This document shows, one piece after another, positions 1 to 10,439 of a stretch of DNA of 64,000 nucleotides. Origin of the DNA: Parasponia andersonii (lineage: Eukaryota; Streptophyta; Magnoliopsida; Rosales; Cannabaceae); NCBI GenBank assembly GCA_002914805.1, contig JXTB01000154.1, positions 344,267 to 408,266 of the forward strand, given 5' to 3'. Within the stretch, counting starts at the first letter, position 1. Each line of letters opens with the position of its first letter. Under the pieces are notes generated by a model, which was not told the DNA's origin, searched no databases, and saw only the letters and a list, made by a program, of their open reading frames with translations. The translations under genes were made by a program, and so were the position numbers.

Positions 1-1000
1 ACACCCAACCCAAAAAAGACATAAGATTTATCTCAATTCACCAACTAACCTAAAACTAATCCATATAACTCAAAAGAAATGAATCACCCTGAAATTCTTA
101 GAAGAAGCTCTATAGAAAATAAGAACATCATCTACATATAAGAAATAACTTAAAGTATCTTTACCCCATGGTGGAGAAATTGAGTCAATGGTGCTAGAAC
201 GGAAAAGATGACATAAGTATCTACTATGAAAATCTTTAGCCAGACAAAAAAAAAAAAAAAAGCAGTGACAGGGGTTCACCCCACTTAACTCCTCGAGAAC
301 AGGAAAAATACCCCTTTGATGAATTATCTAGAAGCACAAAAATACGAGCTGAATGAAAGATAGTTGAGATCCAATCAGTTAAAGTCAAAGAAAAGCCAAA
401 GGAGCACAAATCTTCTAGCACAAAAGCCCAAGAGAAAGAGCCAAAGCCTTCCAAATGTCAACCTTTAAAGTAACATGACTCAAAAGCTTTATTATCTAAA
501 GAATTAAAACACTTAGAAGCTCCCAAAATATAATCACCAATATGCCTATTTTGGATAAAGCCAAACTGATTCAGTAAGATAATGTGAGAACAAATTGGTC
601 CCAAATGTGAAGCATTAATCTTAGTAATAACTTTAAAAAGAAATTACCAAAGGCTATTGGATGAAACTGCTCAATCTTGATTGCTTCATCAACTTTGGGA
701 ATAAGTACCATGAAATTAGAATTGATACCCAAATATATATTACTTGATCTGAAGAACTCCTGGACAACCAGAATAAAATCTACACTAACAATAGGCCAGC
801 AAGAACGAAAAAATCTTCCAATATACCCATCTGGGCTCGAAGCACAATTAGGATCCAAATCAAACATAACATCCTTTATTTCTTGTTTTGAAGGAAGATG
901 CAATAAAGCAGTATTGTCCTCAGAGGACACTGAATTGGGAACATAGTCTTAAATAATAGCAAGATTAACTATATTGGGATTCATGGTGAAAAACAAAGGA
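1..1000 (-). pseudogene. LINE reverse transcriptase fragment (ORF2, decayed)
   Basis: This is the reverse-transcriptase part of a plant non-LTR retrotransposon, read right to left. The piece at 571-930 has the typical LINE order: a segment like DLDPNCASSPDGYIGRFF, then SNFMVLIPKV, then a segment like IEQFHPIAFGNFF. The piece at 236-454 carries a form of the GVRQGDPLSP motif (GVKWGEPLSL), and 70-279 continues it with YFLYVDDVLIF, which holds the catalytic YxDD. These pieces lie in different frames with stops between them, so the copy is dead. The element runs off the left edge of the window. The family assignment is secure; the subfamily is not determined. Confidence 0.85.
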
Positions 1001-1258
1001 GAATAGTAATCAATCATATGGGATGCAATATGATCTGCATCATCAACCACTTCATCATCAATCAATAGAGAAACCAGAGCTTGTTAGCTTTTCTTCTCTT
1101 TAGAACTGTATGATAGAAAGAAGTATTACGATTACCACCTTTTAACCATTTAATATGACATTCATCCCTCAAGAAAGAACCTTGAAGAGACAAAGCCTTA
1201 CCTAAAGCAGATAGAGCATTAGTTTCTTTACGGAAACCTCATCTAAAAAACTCTCAAC

Positions 1259-2216
1259 TTATAATCTATTCTGAATATCCATGACTTTTTTCGTTAGTAA
1301 CAGAAACTCTGCTAGAAAGATAACTAAAGATCTCCCAATTCCAAGAATGAAGGGACCTTTTAGGAAGACTAAGTTTCTGAAGAAGATGAGAAATAGGACA
1401 ATCAGTAACCGATGAGGATGAAATAGAGTGAACCAAGTCCATGAATATAGGATCATCAACCCAAACATTCTAAAATTGAAATGGACATAGTGCAGAAGTG
1501 TTAACAGTCTTACCAATTAGAAAAAGAGGATAATAATCAAAATGCAAATTAGGTAGAGTAGTACAGGTCAAACTAGACCAAAAATCAACAAAACTAGAAG
1601 AGCACAAAAATCTATCCAACCGAGAGAGAACTAAACCTCTAGCTCCTTTGCATATTCTTGTGTAAAACAAACCATAATTATCCAAATCCACCAATGAAGA
1701 GGCACCCAAAAAAGTAGCAAAATCAAAACAAGAAGTGGAATGAGTAATATCACTAGTCTCATGAGAGCCAAAAACTACATTAAAATTACTAATCTTATGA
1801 GAGCCTAAAACTACATTAAAATCACCAATAACACTCTAACAAGGGACGCCATGGCCAAAAAGGAAGATCAAAGATCCTTTTTAGAAGTAGTGGAGGAAGC
1901 AATATAAATAAAAGACAAGCGAGCAGTCACCAAAGCCACCACCACATCTAAAATGGCATGCTGAGGATGATTACAAAAGTTAGTGGGGCTTTGTAGTCTA
2001 GACAAACAAAAACCCAAAGAGTAGAAAAATCCACCACATTAGAACAATCAAAAGTCATACCCAAACCAATCCAAAAGAGGTAAAAATAACATCAAAAGAG
2101 CATAAAGATTCCACTATGTACAAAAAATCCAGACGAAAACGAATATAGAAATCCATAAGAGCGACTTGAGTATTTTAATTAGAAATACTTCTACAATTCC
2201 AATAAAGGATCTTCAT
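1259..2216 (-). pseudogene. LINE apurinic endonuclease domain (start of ORF2, decayed)
   Basis: ORF2 begins at the minus-strand ATG at 2214-2216 with MKILYWNCRSISN, the usual start of plant LINE endonuclease domains, and stops at once. Further endonuclease sequence is seen at 1470-1709, including LDRFLCSSSFVDFWSS followed by a decayed form of the LPxxxSDHxPLxL segment (LPNLHFDYYPLFL), where the catalytic SDH is lost. 1259-1516 continues in another frame. Several stops and frameshifts make this non-functional. It lies directly upstream, in reading direction, of the reverse-transcriptase fragment. Confidence 0.8.
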
Positions 2217-2569
2217 TTAGGAAGAAGACGTTTAGCAACCCGAGTAGGCAAAACATGAGCCATTGACTTGGACCGCCTAAAAGTAACCATTGTCCAGCTA
2301 GAACCGTCAAACACATCCTGGCTATTATCAATCTTACTATCTAAACTAACGATAACCTCTGCACCTTTGTTAACACTAGTACCTGCATCCTCTCTTTTAC
2401 TGAATATTTGAACCGGGAATAAATCTTCATTTCTCATACTAGAAGAAAGATTGCCAGGAGAATTAAGGTGAGCAACAATAAGCAAATCTTGAGTACCAAC
2501 TAGTTGGGTAGGAATAGTCCTGTCAGCATTAGTAGCATCATAAGTAACCCCATCTTGAACAGCATCAAC
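2213..2569 (-). pseudogene. LINE ORF1 C-terminal region
   Basis: A minus-strand reading frame ends at 2213 and includes GSSWTMVTFRRSKSM, similar to the C-terminal tail of plant LINE ORF1 (gag-like) proteins just before the endonuclease ORF. Its stop codon overlaps the ATG of ORF2 in the tetranucleotide ATGA (2213-2216). The frame is cut on its upstream side at about 2570 by an LTR-like insertion and resumes at about 4516. Confidence 0.7.
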
Positions 2570-4515
2570 TGCTAGAGTTTATGCCCTAAAAGTATGTATA
2601 TTTTGGATATTTACTGAATTAATAAAATGACATTTTTCTATTTGAATTTGTGCATAATTTGTATGTCTTTAAATATCATAAAATCCCTAGTTTATTTATG
2701 TGACCATGAATTTAGTATATAAGTATTATACACATGAGGATTAAATTTATGGATAATAAACTAAATATAGTCCGTAATAATTAATTAAAGTTTGAGATCT
2801 TTAATTAAATATTATTAGTACAGTCCATTAACATTGAGAATGTAATAGTCTTATCCAGACTATTGATGTGTTGACATCACAATGGAGGTACTTTATATAA
2901 TTCGATTATATAGGACTGGACCAGACATGATTTGAATCTCACATAAATTCCGTTAACTATTGAGAGTTCAAATAATGTCACTAGATGATCATATGTAGAT
3001 CAATCTTAATCCTGAGTAGTTATAGACTCCTATTTATAACATTATATTCTTTGACATATTTGTTAAAGGTTTGTTTTTAAACAGATCGAAATTCTTGTAT
3101 CTTGGGAGTATGATGAGATGAGTAGCTGGGAATGTAACTTACAGACATGGAATCCATTCCTTCCATTAGGAAGCTAGAAAGATGATTCCCTTGTGTATTG
3201 ATTCAGGATTTGAACACTTTGAGTACTTAATTTATAATAGATTTATAAATTAATTGTTCATTAGAAAATCAACAATATACAAGGATAAATATGTAATTGG
3301 AGAGGTAAACGGAATATAACCTAGCTCCAATTATGAATTGTCTATAGAGGAGTGAACTAAATGTAATAATTAAATCGATGGACTGCTCACTGTTTTCTGA
3401 GTAAATTAATTCTGTAATTTCAAGAGTGCAATTTCAGATTTTTAGTAGAGTAATATGGAATTAATAAATTAGACAAATTAATTAAAGAGTTTAATTAATT
3501 GTCATAATTTATTGGAGCTTGAATTACTGGTCCATAGGTCCCTAATTCCATCTCTTACAAACACTATGCTGGATATTACATTATTTCTTTTGCTGCACAT
3601 TTTGTCTAGATAAATAGTTTATCTATATGTAATTAATAATTGTTATTAATTAATTAATTAATTAATTTTAGATTAATTAATTTAAATTTATGGAGAGATA
3701 AGTTTCCTAATTTGTTTAAATTTTGAATTTAAAATATCTAATTATCAGATAATTAGATAAATAGAAATTGAGAAACTGACTAAAAGTGAAGCACTCTTTC
3801 TTGAAAGAGTTATATGCTATTATATATATATACATATATTAATTAATTAGATTAATTAGCAAGAAAGAGTTATATGCTATTATATATATACATATATTAA
3901 TTAATTAGATTAATTAGTTATATATATATATATATATTACGTTTTCTTTATAAAACAAAAGGTCACGTTTTTTTTTTTGTTTTTAAGTTATATATATATA
4001 TATATATAAGTATAGGTAAAAAGAAGGTTACGTTTTATTTATATTATATATATTAATTTAATTAATAATTTATTTATTAAATAGTTTAATAAATATATAT
4101 ATAAATAAAGGAAACCCTAGTAGATAATAGAGATACACAACGTATTATTTTCTACAGAGCCTCCATAAATTAGAGAGAAAAAGAAGAGAGTCTTCCTATT
4201 CTCTATAGAACAAATCCTTGCAATCTCATGTGTTGAGAAAATTGTAAGGGCCTAAAGTGTGAGTTTAATAGACTATACGCAATGTCCACATGTTCATCCA
4301 GTTGTGCTTGAGGCTTGAATTGGAAAATCGTAGTTGATAAGACAGTAAATCTAGGATCCGCTGATAGGCTACAAGAGGTATTAGATCTATTCTTTTGTAT
4401 GTTCCTATTTACTATGAATTAATACTATGCACTCATGTAGTCAATTATTTTGAAAATTTTTTTGAATATTTTTGAGTTAATCTTCCGCTGCGAAAATCAT
4501 TTTTAAATCCATTAT
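2570..4515 (+). mobile_element. LTR-like insertion (probable solo LTR, Copia type) splitting a LINE
   Basis: A stretch of about 1.9 kb interrupts LINE ORF1. It begins TGCTAGAGTTTATGCCC, a mutated form of the TGTTGGAGTTTATGCCC start seen on large plant Copia LTRs, and ends near CTTCCGCTGCGAAAATCA. It has no coding capacity, several A/T-rich hairpins and a duplicated block near 3800-3915. The first 600 bp are clearly related, in inverted orientation, to 63224-63810, so this is a repeat family. No target duplication was found, so the exact ends are approximate, and solo LTR is an inference from the TG/CA-like ends and size. Confidence 0.6.
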
Positions 4516-4860
4516 TAACGTCGTGAGAAACCTCATCATCAAGCCAAAATTTCTTTTTCCCTTTAATAGTTGTATCATCAATTTTCCCTTCCACCCCTAG
4601 AGCATTTTTAAAGTCCGAGAAAGCATTTTTAACCGAAACTTCAACATTTTTTGGTGACTTAATAACAGGTCTCTAAACCTTCTTACAAGATCGAGATCGA
4701 CCTCACTCCATTTTGGAATCCACGTCCTTGGACTCCAAAGCAGCCTTTTGACCACGCCTACAATGAGAAACATCATGTCCAATAGTTTGAAGATGATTTC
4801 CTTATTTTGTAGATTACATATTTTGACTAAAAATAAAGGTTTTTTTTAGTGTTCAAGTAA
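4516..4860 (-). pseudogene. LINE ORF1 segment with zinc-knuckle remnant
   Basis: On the minus strand one frame reads TIGHDVSHCRRGQKA, the second half of a gag-type CCHC zinc knuckle, followed by KDVDSKMEV-like sequence. The lower part reads KGKKKFWLDDEVSHDVNN and points straight at the ORF1 tail on the far side of the 2570-4515 insertion. The frame changes several times, so this is a decayed copy. Together with 1-2569 it makes one LINE of which at least 2.9 kb is present. Confidence 0.65.
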
Positions 4861-5346
4861 TAACTAAGAGAATATATGCAATAAAGGATCCTAAATCTTT
4901 ACTTGCAAGGAAACAATTGGGGTCAAAATCGGGTACATTCTTGCCTTGTTGGCAACTTTATTGCCTCCAATCTCCAAGCTTTTCCGTTGTCCTATTGTCA
5001 ATTGTTGTCTTCATTATTAAAATACCAAAAGCTAATAGGAGCAATAAAATTTTCGTTATTAATATTATTAACGTGCCAAATGGTCAAATAATAAATTCCT
5101 TAAACATAATGTATTAGAGCGTTTTTTTTTTTGAAAAAAAAAAAGAGAAAAGAACAATAAACAATAAACAAAAAACTTGAATATTAGACAGGTTGAAACC
5201 TCAATTAAAAAAAGAAAAAACTGTTTCCATTTCTCTTTTCTTTTTCTTTTTTTTTTTAAGACAAAATAGTATATTTTATTTTTAATACATTAAGAAAAGA
5301 GTAAGTTGATTATCACACAACGTAAACTTATTTACTCCAGTTCCAT

Positions 5347-5397
<51 letters not shown>

Positions 5398-6960
5398 TTT
5401 TTCCTTAGAAGGAATGTACTTGACTATTCTAATTTCTACAACCCTTGGGGCTTGGAGTAATGTTCCATACAAGTTAATGCTTAAATCCCATCGCATCAAC
5501 AAATTTCCTCATTTTGGTTTTAATTTCATGTCTATATATAATTTTGCCTTCGCTAATTGCAATTTTCATAAAGTCTTCAGCTTTGTCCTTGTTCAGGATA
5601 GTTGGCAGGCTCGCTGCAAATTGATCAGGTACAAAGATGTTACAGCTTATACGTAGCTTACTAGCTTTTGTGATATGAAATCTCATTTATGAATGGCAAA
5701 TATTCAACTATAATTATTTATCTCCAATTGCAAATTTACTTTATATTTGACAGAAGTCTTGCTCTGCTTAATTTTTCTTATATCTATTTCCTTGTGGATG
5801 AATGAAAACAATTTTTTTTTTCCTTCCCTCTTTGGAAGAAAACATTTTCCAAGTTTATTCTGCTTTTCTACTATGAGTGGAAAAGACTATTTTGGGCGGA
5901 CATTTCGATCAATCAATCAATTTGGCAGAGTACTGACGGTTGTGTGGGCTAGATAATGGATCTACTGTCTAGTATATATGTATGTGAAAATTAGGCTTGT
6001 ACGGTATTTTTAGGAAAAACAATTTGAAAAATACGGTAGGATATATTTGTCTTAGATCGGGTATGATTTTTATTAGAAAAGTATCGTTTCTTAAAAACTA
6101 TTTAGGAAAATACTATTTTTTAAAATAGTAACCAGTAATTAATTTTCGGTAATTAGTAGCTAAAAATATTTATAATTAGTGACTGGTAACCAGTTTTTAG
6201 AAATTTATAACTTGTAACTATTTTAAAAATGGTATTTTTCTAAAGTTTTTTATAAAAGTTATATTTTTTTCTAATTAAAATCGTATGGAAAAAAAAAAAA
6301 ACCTAACCTCCATATGTTTGTAATTCTTTTGAGTTTTTATAAGTAAAAGTGTTAGAAACTCTATATGTATATTAATGAGAAAACCAAAACTCTATATCTT
6401 TGATAATTGGTAACCAAAGATAACTAATAATCAGTAGCAGATAATCAATTTTCAAAAATTAGCAACTAATAACTACTTTAAACATAGTATTTTTCTAAAA
6501 AAAATTTTAAAAGTGATTTTTCTTTAAAAATGATATGGGAACTGGGGGAAAAAAAAACTGAACAGTCGTATTTTTGTAATTCTTTTTAATTTTTATATGA
6601 AAAGAGTCTGAAACCCTATATTAATTGGGAAATACACGTGAGTGAGGACGGCCGAATTGGGTCACCATGGATGATCCAAATGGAAGTGTCTTATGGCCAG
6701 CCCAATAAAATAAAAATAAATAAAATGAAAATGGCTTTAGCTAGCCTACGGTGTAGTATCATGGTTAAAAGAAACGTATGACTCAGTAAGGTGTAAAACG
6801 TCCATTGTGATTCACTTGTGGTTAAAAAATTTATTCTAATTTTTATTTATCTTATTTATTTGTTTTAAAGAGCGGCGAAGCAGTTATATATTAGGAATAT
6901 TTAATAATTACCGTTCCTATTTTCCGTTTCCGTTTCCTAAGCATATACCATATCCTATAA
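4861..6960. other. AT-rich intergenic stretch, no gene seen
   Basis: No coding region is recognised. A (TA)n microsatellite runs from about 5349 to 5395. Two diverged direct copies of a block of about 250 bp lie at roughly 6125-6370 and 6405-6635; both contain GTAACCA-, AATAACTA- and GTATTTTTCT-like strings in the same order. The block just before 6960 holds TATA-like sequence and could include the promoter of the gene starting at 7070. Confidence 0.5.
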
Positions 6961-7069
6961 TAAGAAAGTGCAGGTATATATATATATAGATGTTATATAT
7001 CCTTGTCATAGATATCTTGTTCATTTCTCGTATATAGATTTATTGATTGTTTTGTCGCGGCTAGCTAGA

Positions 7070-7340
7070 ATGTCTTATTATTCAAGGTTCTCCTCTTTAT
7101 GCCTCCTTCTCTTCCTCTTATCGGAAACCTGCTACATTTCCAAGGCTGATGTTGGTACTGCTGCTCACTATACGCCCCCATACATACGTAAGTTCCTACA
7201 ATTCCATCCATACATAATAATAATATTACAACCCTAAAAGAAAAAAACCAATTAATGCTAATTTCCTTTTTAAAAAGTAGAAATGGTGCAATTAGTATTA
7301 GAAATGATATATATTATCTTTATGATGATGATGATACAAT

Positions 7341-7401
<61 letters not shown>

Positions 7402-8027
7402 TAGCCACGGCATGTCACGGGAGAGATATATCAGTTTTCCCATCGAGCAACATGTTCGGGGCAGCAGGTGAGGGGGTTTGGGACAACGGTGCCTCTTGTG
7501 ACAGGCAGTACTTGGTGAGGTGCATAAGTGCCGCCGTGCCAAGAACCTGCATTCCTGGCACGACTATTCAGATTAAGATCCTCGATCGCGCCCTCACCGC
7601 CGTCTCTCGCCCCTCCATCCCCGGCACCACTATTGTCCTTTCCACCACCGCCTTTGCCGCGATCGCTAATGCTTCCGCTTCCTCCATTAACATTGAATTT
7701 CAACAGTAAGTACTCACTGATCATCTATTTTTAGATAATTTGTTAAATCATTTCTCTAATTAGTTATTAATTATGAGATTTAATGCTATTAATAGGATCA
7801 TGCAAGTTCTTTGTTTTAGGCCAAGCAATATTATTTATTATAATCCCATAGTAATGAATTAAATTAATCTGCTTAAAGTATCCCAAATATTTTGAACTCC
7901 ATATATATATATATATATATGTGCGTTATTTAATTTTATTATTGTACACTGGATCTTCTAACATTTATGGATTATTTCCTCCTCCGACACTAATGGATAA
8001 CGAACTCATCACATTTTCAGGGTTTGA
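7070..8027 (+). CDS. PNP-A: Plant natriuretic peptide / EG45-like domain protein, 3 exons
   Basis: Exons are 7070-7187, 7405-7705 and 8021-8027, all with GT-AG junctions, giving 141 residues ending FQQV. The start MSYYSRFSSLCLLLFLL is a signal peptide, followed by ADVGTAAHYTPPYIPTACHG, the hallmark of mature plant natriuretic peptides. The barwin/expansin-like double-psi barrel follows, with GEGVWDNGASCDRQYLVRC, a segment ending ILDRA, and INIEFQQV at the end. Cysteines of the family pattern are present. Family members are small secreted proteins of the apoplast that affect water and ion balance and stomata. The tiny last exon coding only V and the stop is supported because the spliced end restores the conserved FQQV; reading through instead stops after QQ. 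Intron 1 contains a long (TA)n run. EG45-like is the alternative family name. Confidence 0.93.
7338..7398. repeat. (TA)n microsatellite in intron 1 of the PNP gene
   Basis: About 29-30 uninterrupted TA units sit just before the acceptor of intron 1 (AG at 7403-7404). The usual polypyrimidine tract is therefore replaced by TA repeats, and the repeat is likely length-polymorphic. Confidence 0.9.
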
Positions 8028-9012
8028 AATAGATAGGATATACAGCATGTGAGGAGCTAGCTCGAAAAAATTTCAAGAAGAGTTTTGGACTATTAATGGA
8101 GATGGATTGAAAGTCAAGCCGTTTGGTTGATCAGTAGGCATATATATTGACGTCCTTAAGTTTGTTGTTTTGTTTTTTCGTCGTTATGCATGCTGAATAT
8201 TACCAATAATATACACCAAATCCTTCTAGAGACTATATCGAATTCTTTTCAGTTATATAAAGATTAAATAAAACATATTCAACTTATTAATTACTTTCTT
8301 GCATACATAAATGCAATTGCATTTTAGTTTTTTTGGTCTCTCCAAATCGAAATCGAAACGAAGAAGGCATGATTGAAGCCATGGATTGTGATTGCTATTT
8401 AGTATATATGTAGAATATATAGAAACGACTACACAAATACATATAACATAATTACATATAAAAATGTAATTATAAAAAAAAAAGAATTAATGGATGTGAT
8501 TCGTATTCAACGGCGCGATAACTGTTACATGCATGAATTATGTAGCTTCCTTTTTCTATCCATATTGAGTTGTTCTCAAATGACTACACCACAATCTGCG
8601 GCCATTACCAAACAAAAGTTAAACTTAGAAGGGTCCGTCTATATATAATCGATCAATTCTTGTAATATTATAGTCTTTTCGTGGGGCTCAAATCTCAGAG
8701 CGCTTTCTTTGTCCATATATTATATAGCTGTGGATCATTAAGGAAAAATTATCATACGGTAATTGGTCAATTAACGAGATTCATTTATGGTTGACCTTTT
8801 CTCGTACGAGCCCCAGTTTTATTTTAACTAAATTTTATCTATAAAAGAAATTCCATTTTGCCGTCACGTAGATGGAGACTATCCATAGAAAACTTCAAAT
8901 GCCGTAACACATTCAAGTCTAATTTTTTTTTCTAGAGACAAGTTTACAATGATATATTAGCAAATAAAAAAATATTGAATATAGCTCGGTTGTACCTAAC
9001 ACAAAACATGAG
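8028..9012. other. 3' flank of the PNP gene and intergenic DNA
   Basis: This presumably includes the 3' UTR of the gene ending at 8027. The rest is A/T-rich sequence with no recognisable coding region or repeat family. Confidence 0.4.
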
Positions 9013-9648
9013 AGAATTCTATTGTAAGAGCGACCTTTTCGCTCCTACGTACGAGCTTTGTTTTAGACCATCTGATTAAAGTAAAATTTGATCAAAAGAA
9101 TAAATGTACGAAACATTTCATACAAAATGATACATCGAAGCTAAACTCAATACATTAAAAAGCATTAAAAAAAAAAAATGTCTCCTCTCCATTTCTCGGC
9201 CTCCCCCCCTGCAATTCTCTTTTTATCTCTTGTGTTACTTTTTTTCTTCTTTTCCCTACAAGGTTAATTTCATCTCAGATCTATTTGAGTTACTTCAATT
9301 TTCTTAATATTCTCTCTGAATACTCATATTTCACTGCACGAAGGAGGAACAGCTAGCCACACCACTATTGCAGACAAAATACTTGAAAACGAAAGCCAAT
9401 GAAATCAGCGTTCTTCTTAAATCTTCTAACCCTCAGGGTCACATTTTGGAGAGTTTGTTTGTGTTTTCCTCTACACATGAACGAAGACCTTATGAAAGAA
9501 TATTGGAATAAAATTCGATATTAGGTAAAAACATTAATGAGAATTACTTCCTCAAATTAGTTTCTTTAACCTGCTGCTTCGTTTTCTCCTTAATTTGTTC
9601 TTCATGAACTTGTTGCATAATTAAAACCAAACCAATATATATATATAT

Positions 9649-9890
9649 GGTTGCCAATCCAATAGGTATTTTTTTTCTTTACTTATGGGTAGGTATTTTT
9701 TTTTTAGCCGTTAGATCATCATTTAATAGTGATCCAATGGTTATAATAAAGTGTATGAAAAGAAGTGCATCATTAATGCTCTTTCTCTCTCTTATTTTTT
9801 ATAATAAAAAAATATGCATGCTAAATTTTCATTGGCCAAATTGATACCTATGTATAGGTAAAAAAAAAAATACCTACTGGATTGGTGCCC
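9649..9890 (+). mobile_element. MITE, family A copy 1 (complete)
   Basis: A 242-bp element has ends GGTTGCCAATCCAATAGGTA and, at the right end in reverse complement, GGGCACCAATCCAGTAGGTA. Each is followed by a T run and a second ACCTAT/ATAGGT block. The centre contains AGCCGTTAGATCATCATTTA. It is flanked by TATATA on both sides, so a TA-type target duplication is likely but cannot be proven. Related copies lie at 22793-23029, 23066-23104 (end only), 31638-31872 (reverse) and 38340-38493 (truncated). Confidence 0.8.
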
Positions 9891-10170
9891 TATATATATA
9901 TATATATTATTGCATTTATACAGATATTTTAGTCTGACGATAATTGTGATTTTCTAACAGTCTGAACTCCCTTCTCCTTGTCAAATGAAAATGTGTTCTG
10001 TAGAAGGGAAGAAAAGGTGGAACTACGGAGAGAAATACAATAGCAGAAGAGAGAGTGTGGTTGAATGAAAAGAGGGTGGGCAGTGGGTACAGTAGGAGAG
10101 GGAGAGATTGTAAGGATAAAAATCAAGTGTTTCCATACTCAATTTAATCATGTGTATTTATGGATCCCAT

Positions 10171-10315
10171 TTATATTTAAATAGAATAGCGTCTATTAGA
10201 TTTATCTTTCACTTTAATCTTGCGGTTTAGCAAAAGCTCCTACTTATATTTAAATAGAATAGCGTCTATTAGATTTATCTTTCACTTTAATCTTGTGTTT
10301 AGCAAAAGCTCCTAC
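10171..10315. repeat. Tandem duplication, two units of about 73 bp
   Basis: Units start at 10171 and 10244 with TTATATTTAAATAGAATAGC and end with GCAAAAGCTCCTAC. They differ by one or two bases. They lie inside the right end of the long-TIR element 9021-10343. Confidence 0.9.
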
Positions 10316-10439
10316 GTAAGAATGAAAATGTCGCTCCTACAATAGAATTCTTCTAAAACACGATCTCCTAAGAAAATAATACGAATAATCATCGAGGTGA
10401 ATTCATGCACGTGCACGCATGTATGGCAATAGACCCTTC

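Larger units (their letters stand above)
9021..10343. mobile_element. Non-autonomous DNA transposon with long terminal inverted repeats
   Basis: The left end ATTGTAAGAGCGACCTTTTC matches the reverse complement of the right end (ATTGTAGGAGCGACATTTTC), and similarity continues for about 70 bp through GAGCTTTG...TTAAAGT. Both ends are flanked by AGAATTCT (9013-9020 and 10344-10351), a candidate 8-bp target duplication, although that word is itself a palindrome. Each end also holds an internal small palindrome, GTAGGAGCG/CGCTCCTAC. There is no coding region. A MITE (9649-9890) is nested inside, and the inner right end is tandemly duplicated (10171-10315). The superfamily is uncertain; 8-bp duplication would fit hAT and long TIRs would fit Mutator-like elements. 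Confidence 0.6.

Noticed and set aside
2570-4515. Possible complete retrotransposon
   Set aside because: No gag or pol sequence and no pair of terminal repeats could be seen; solo LTR-like is the better reading.
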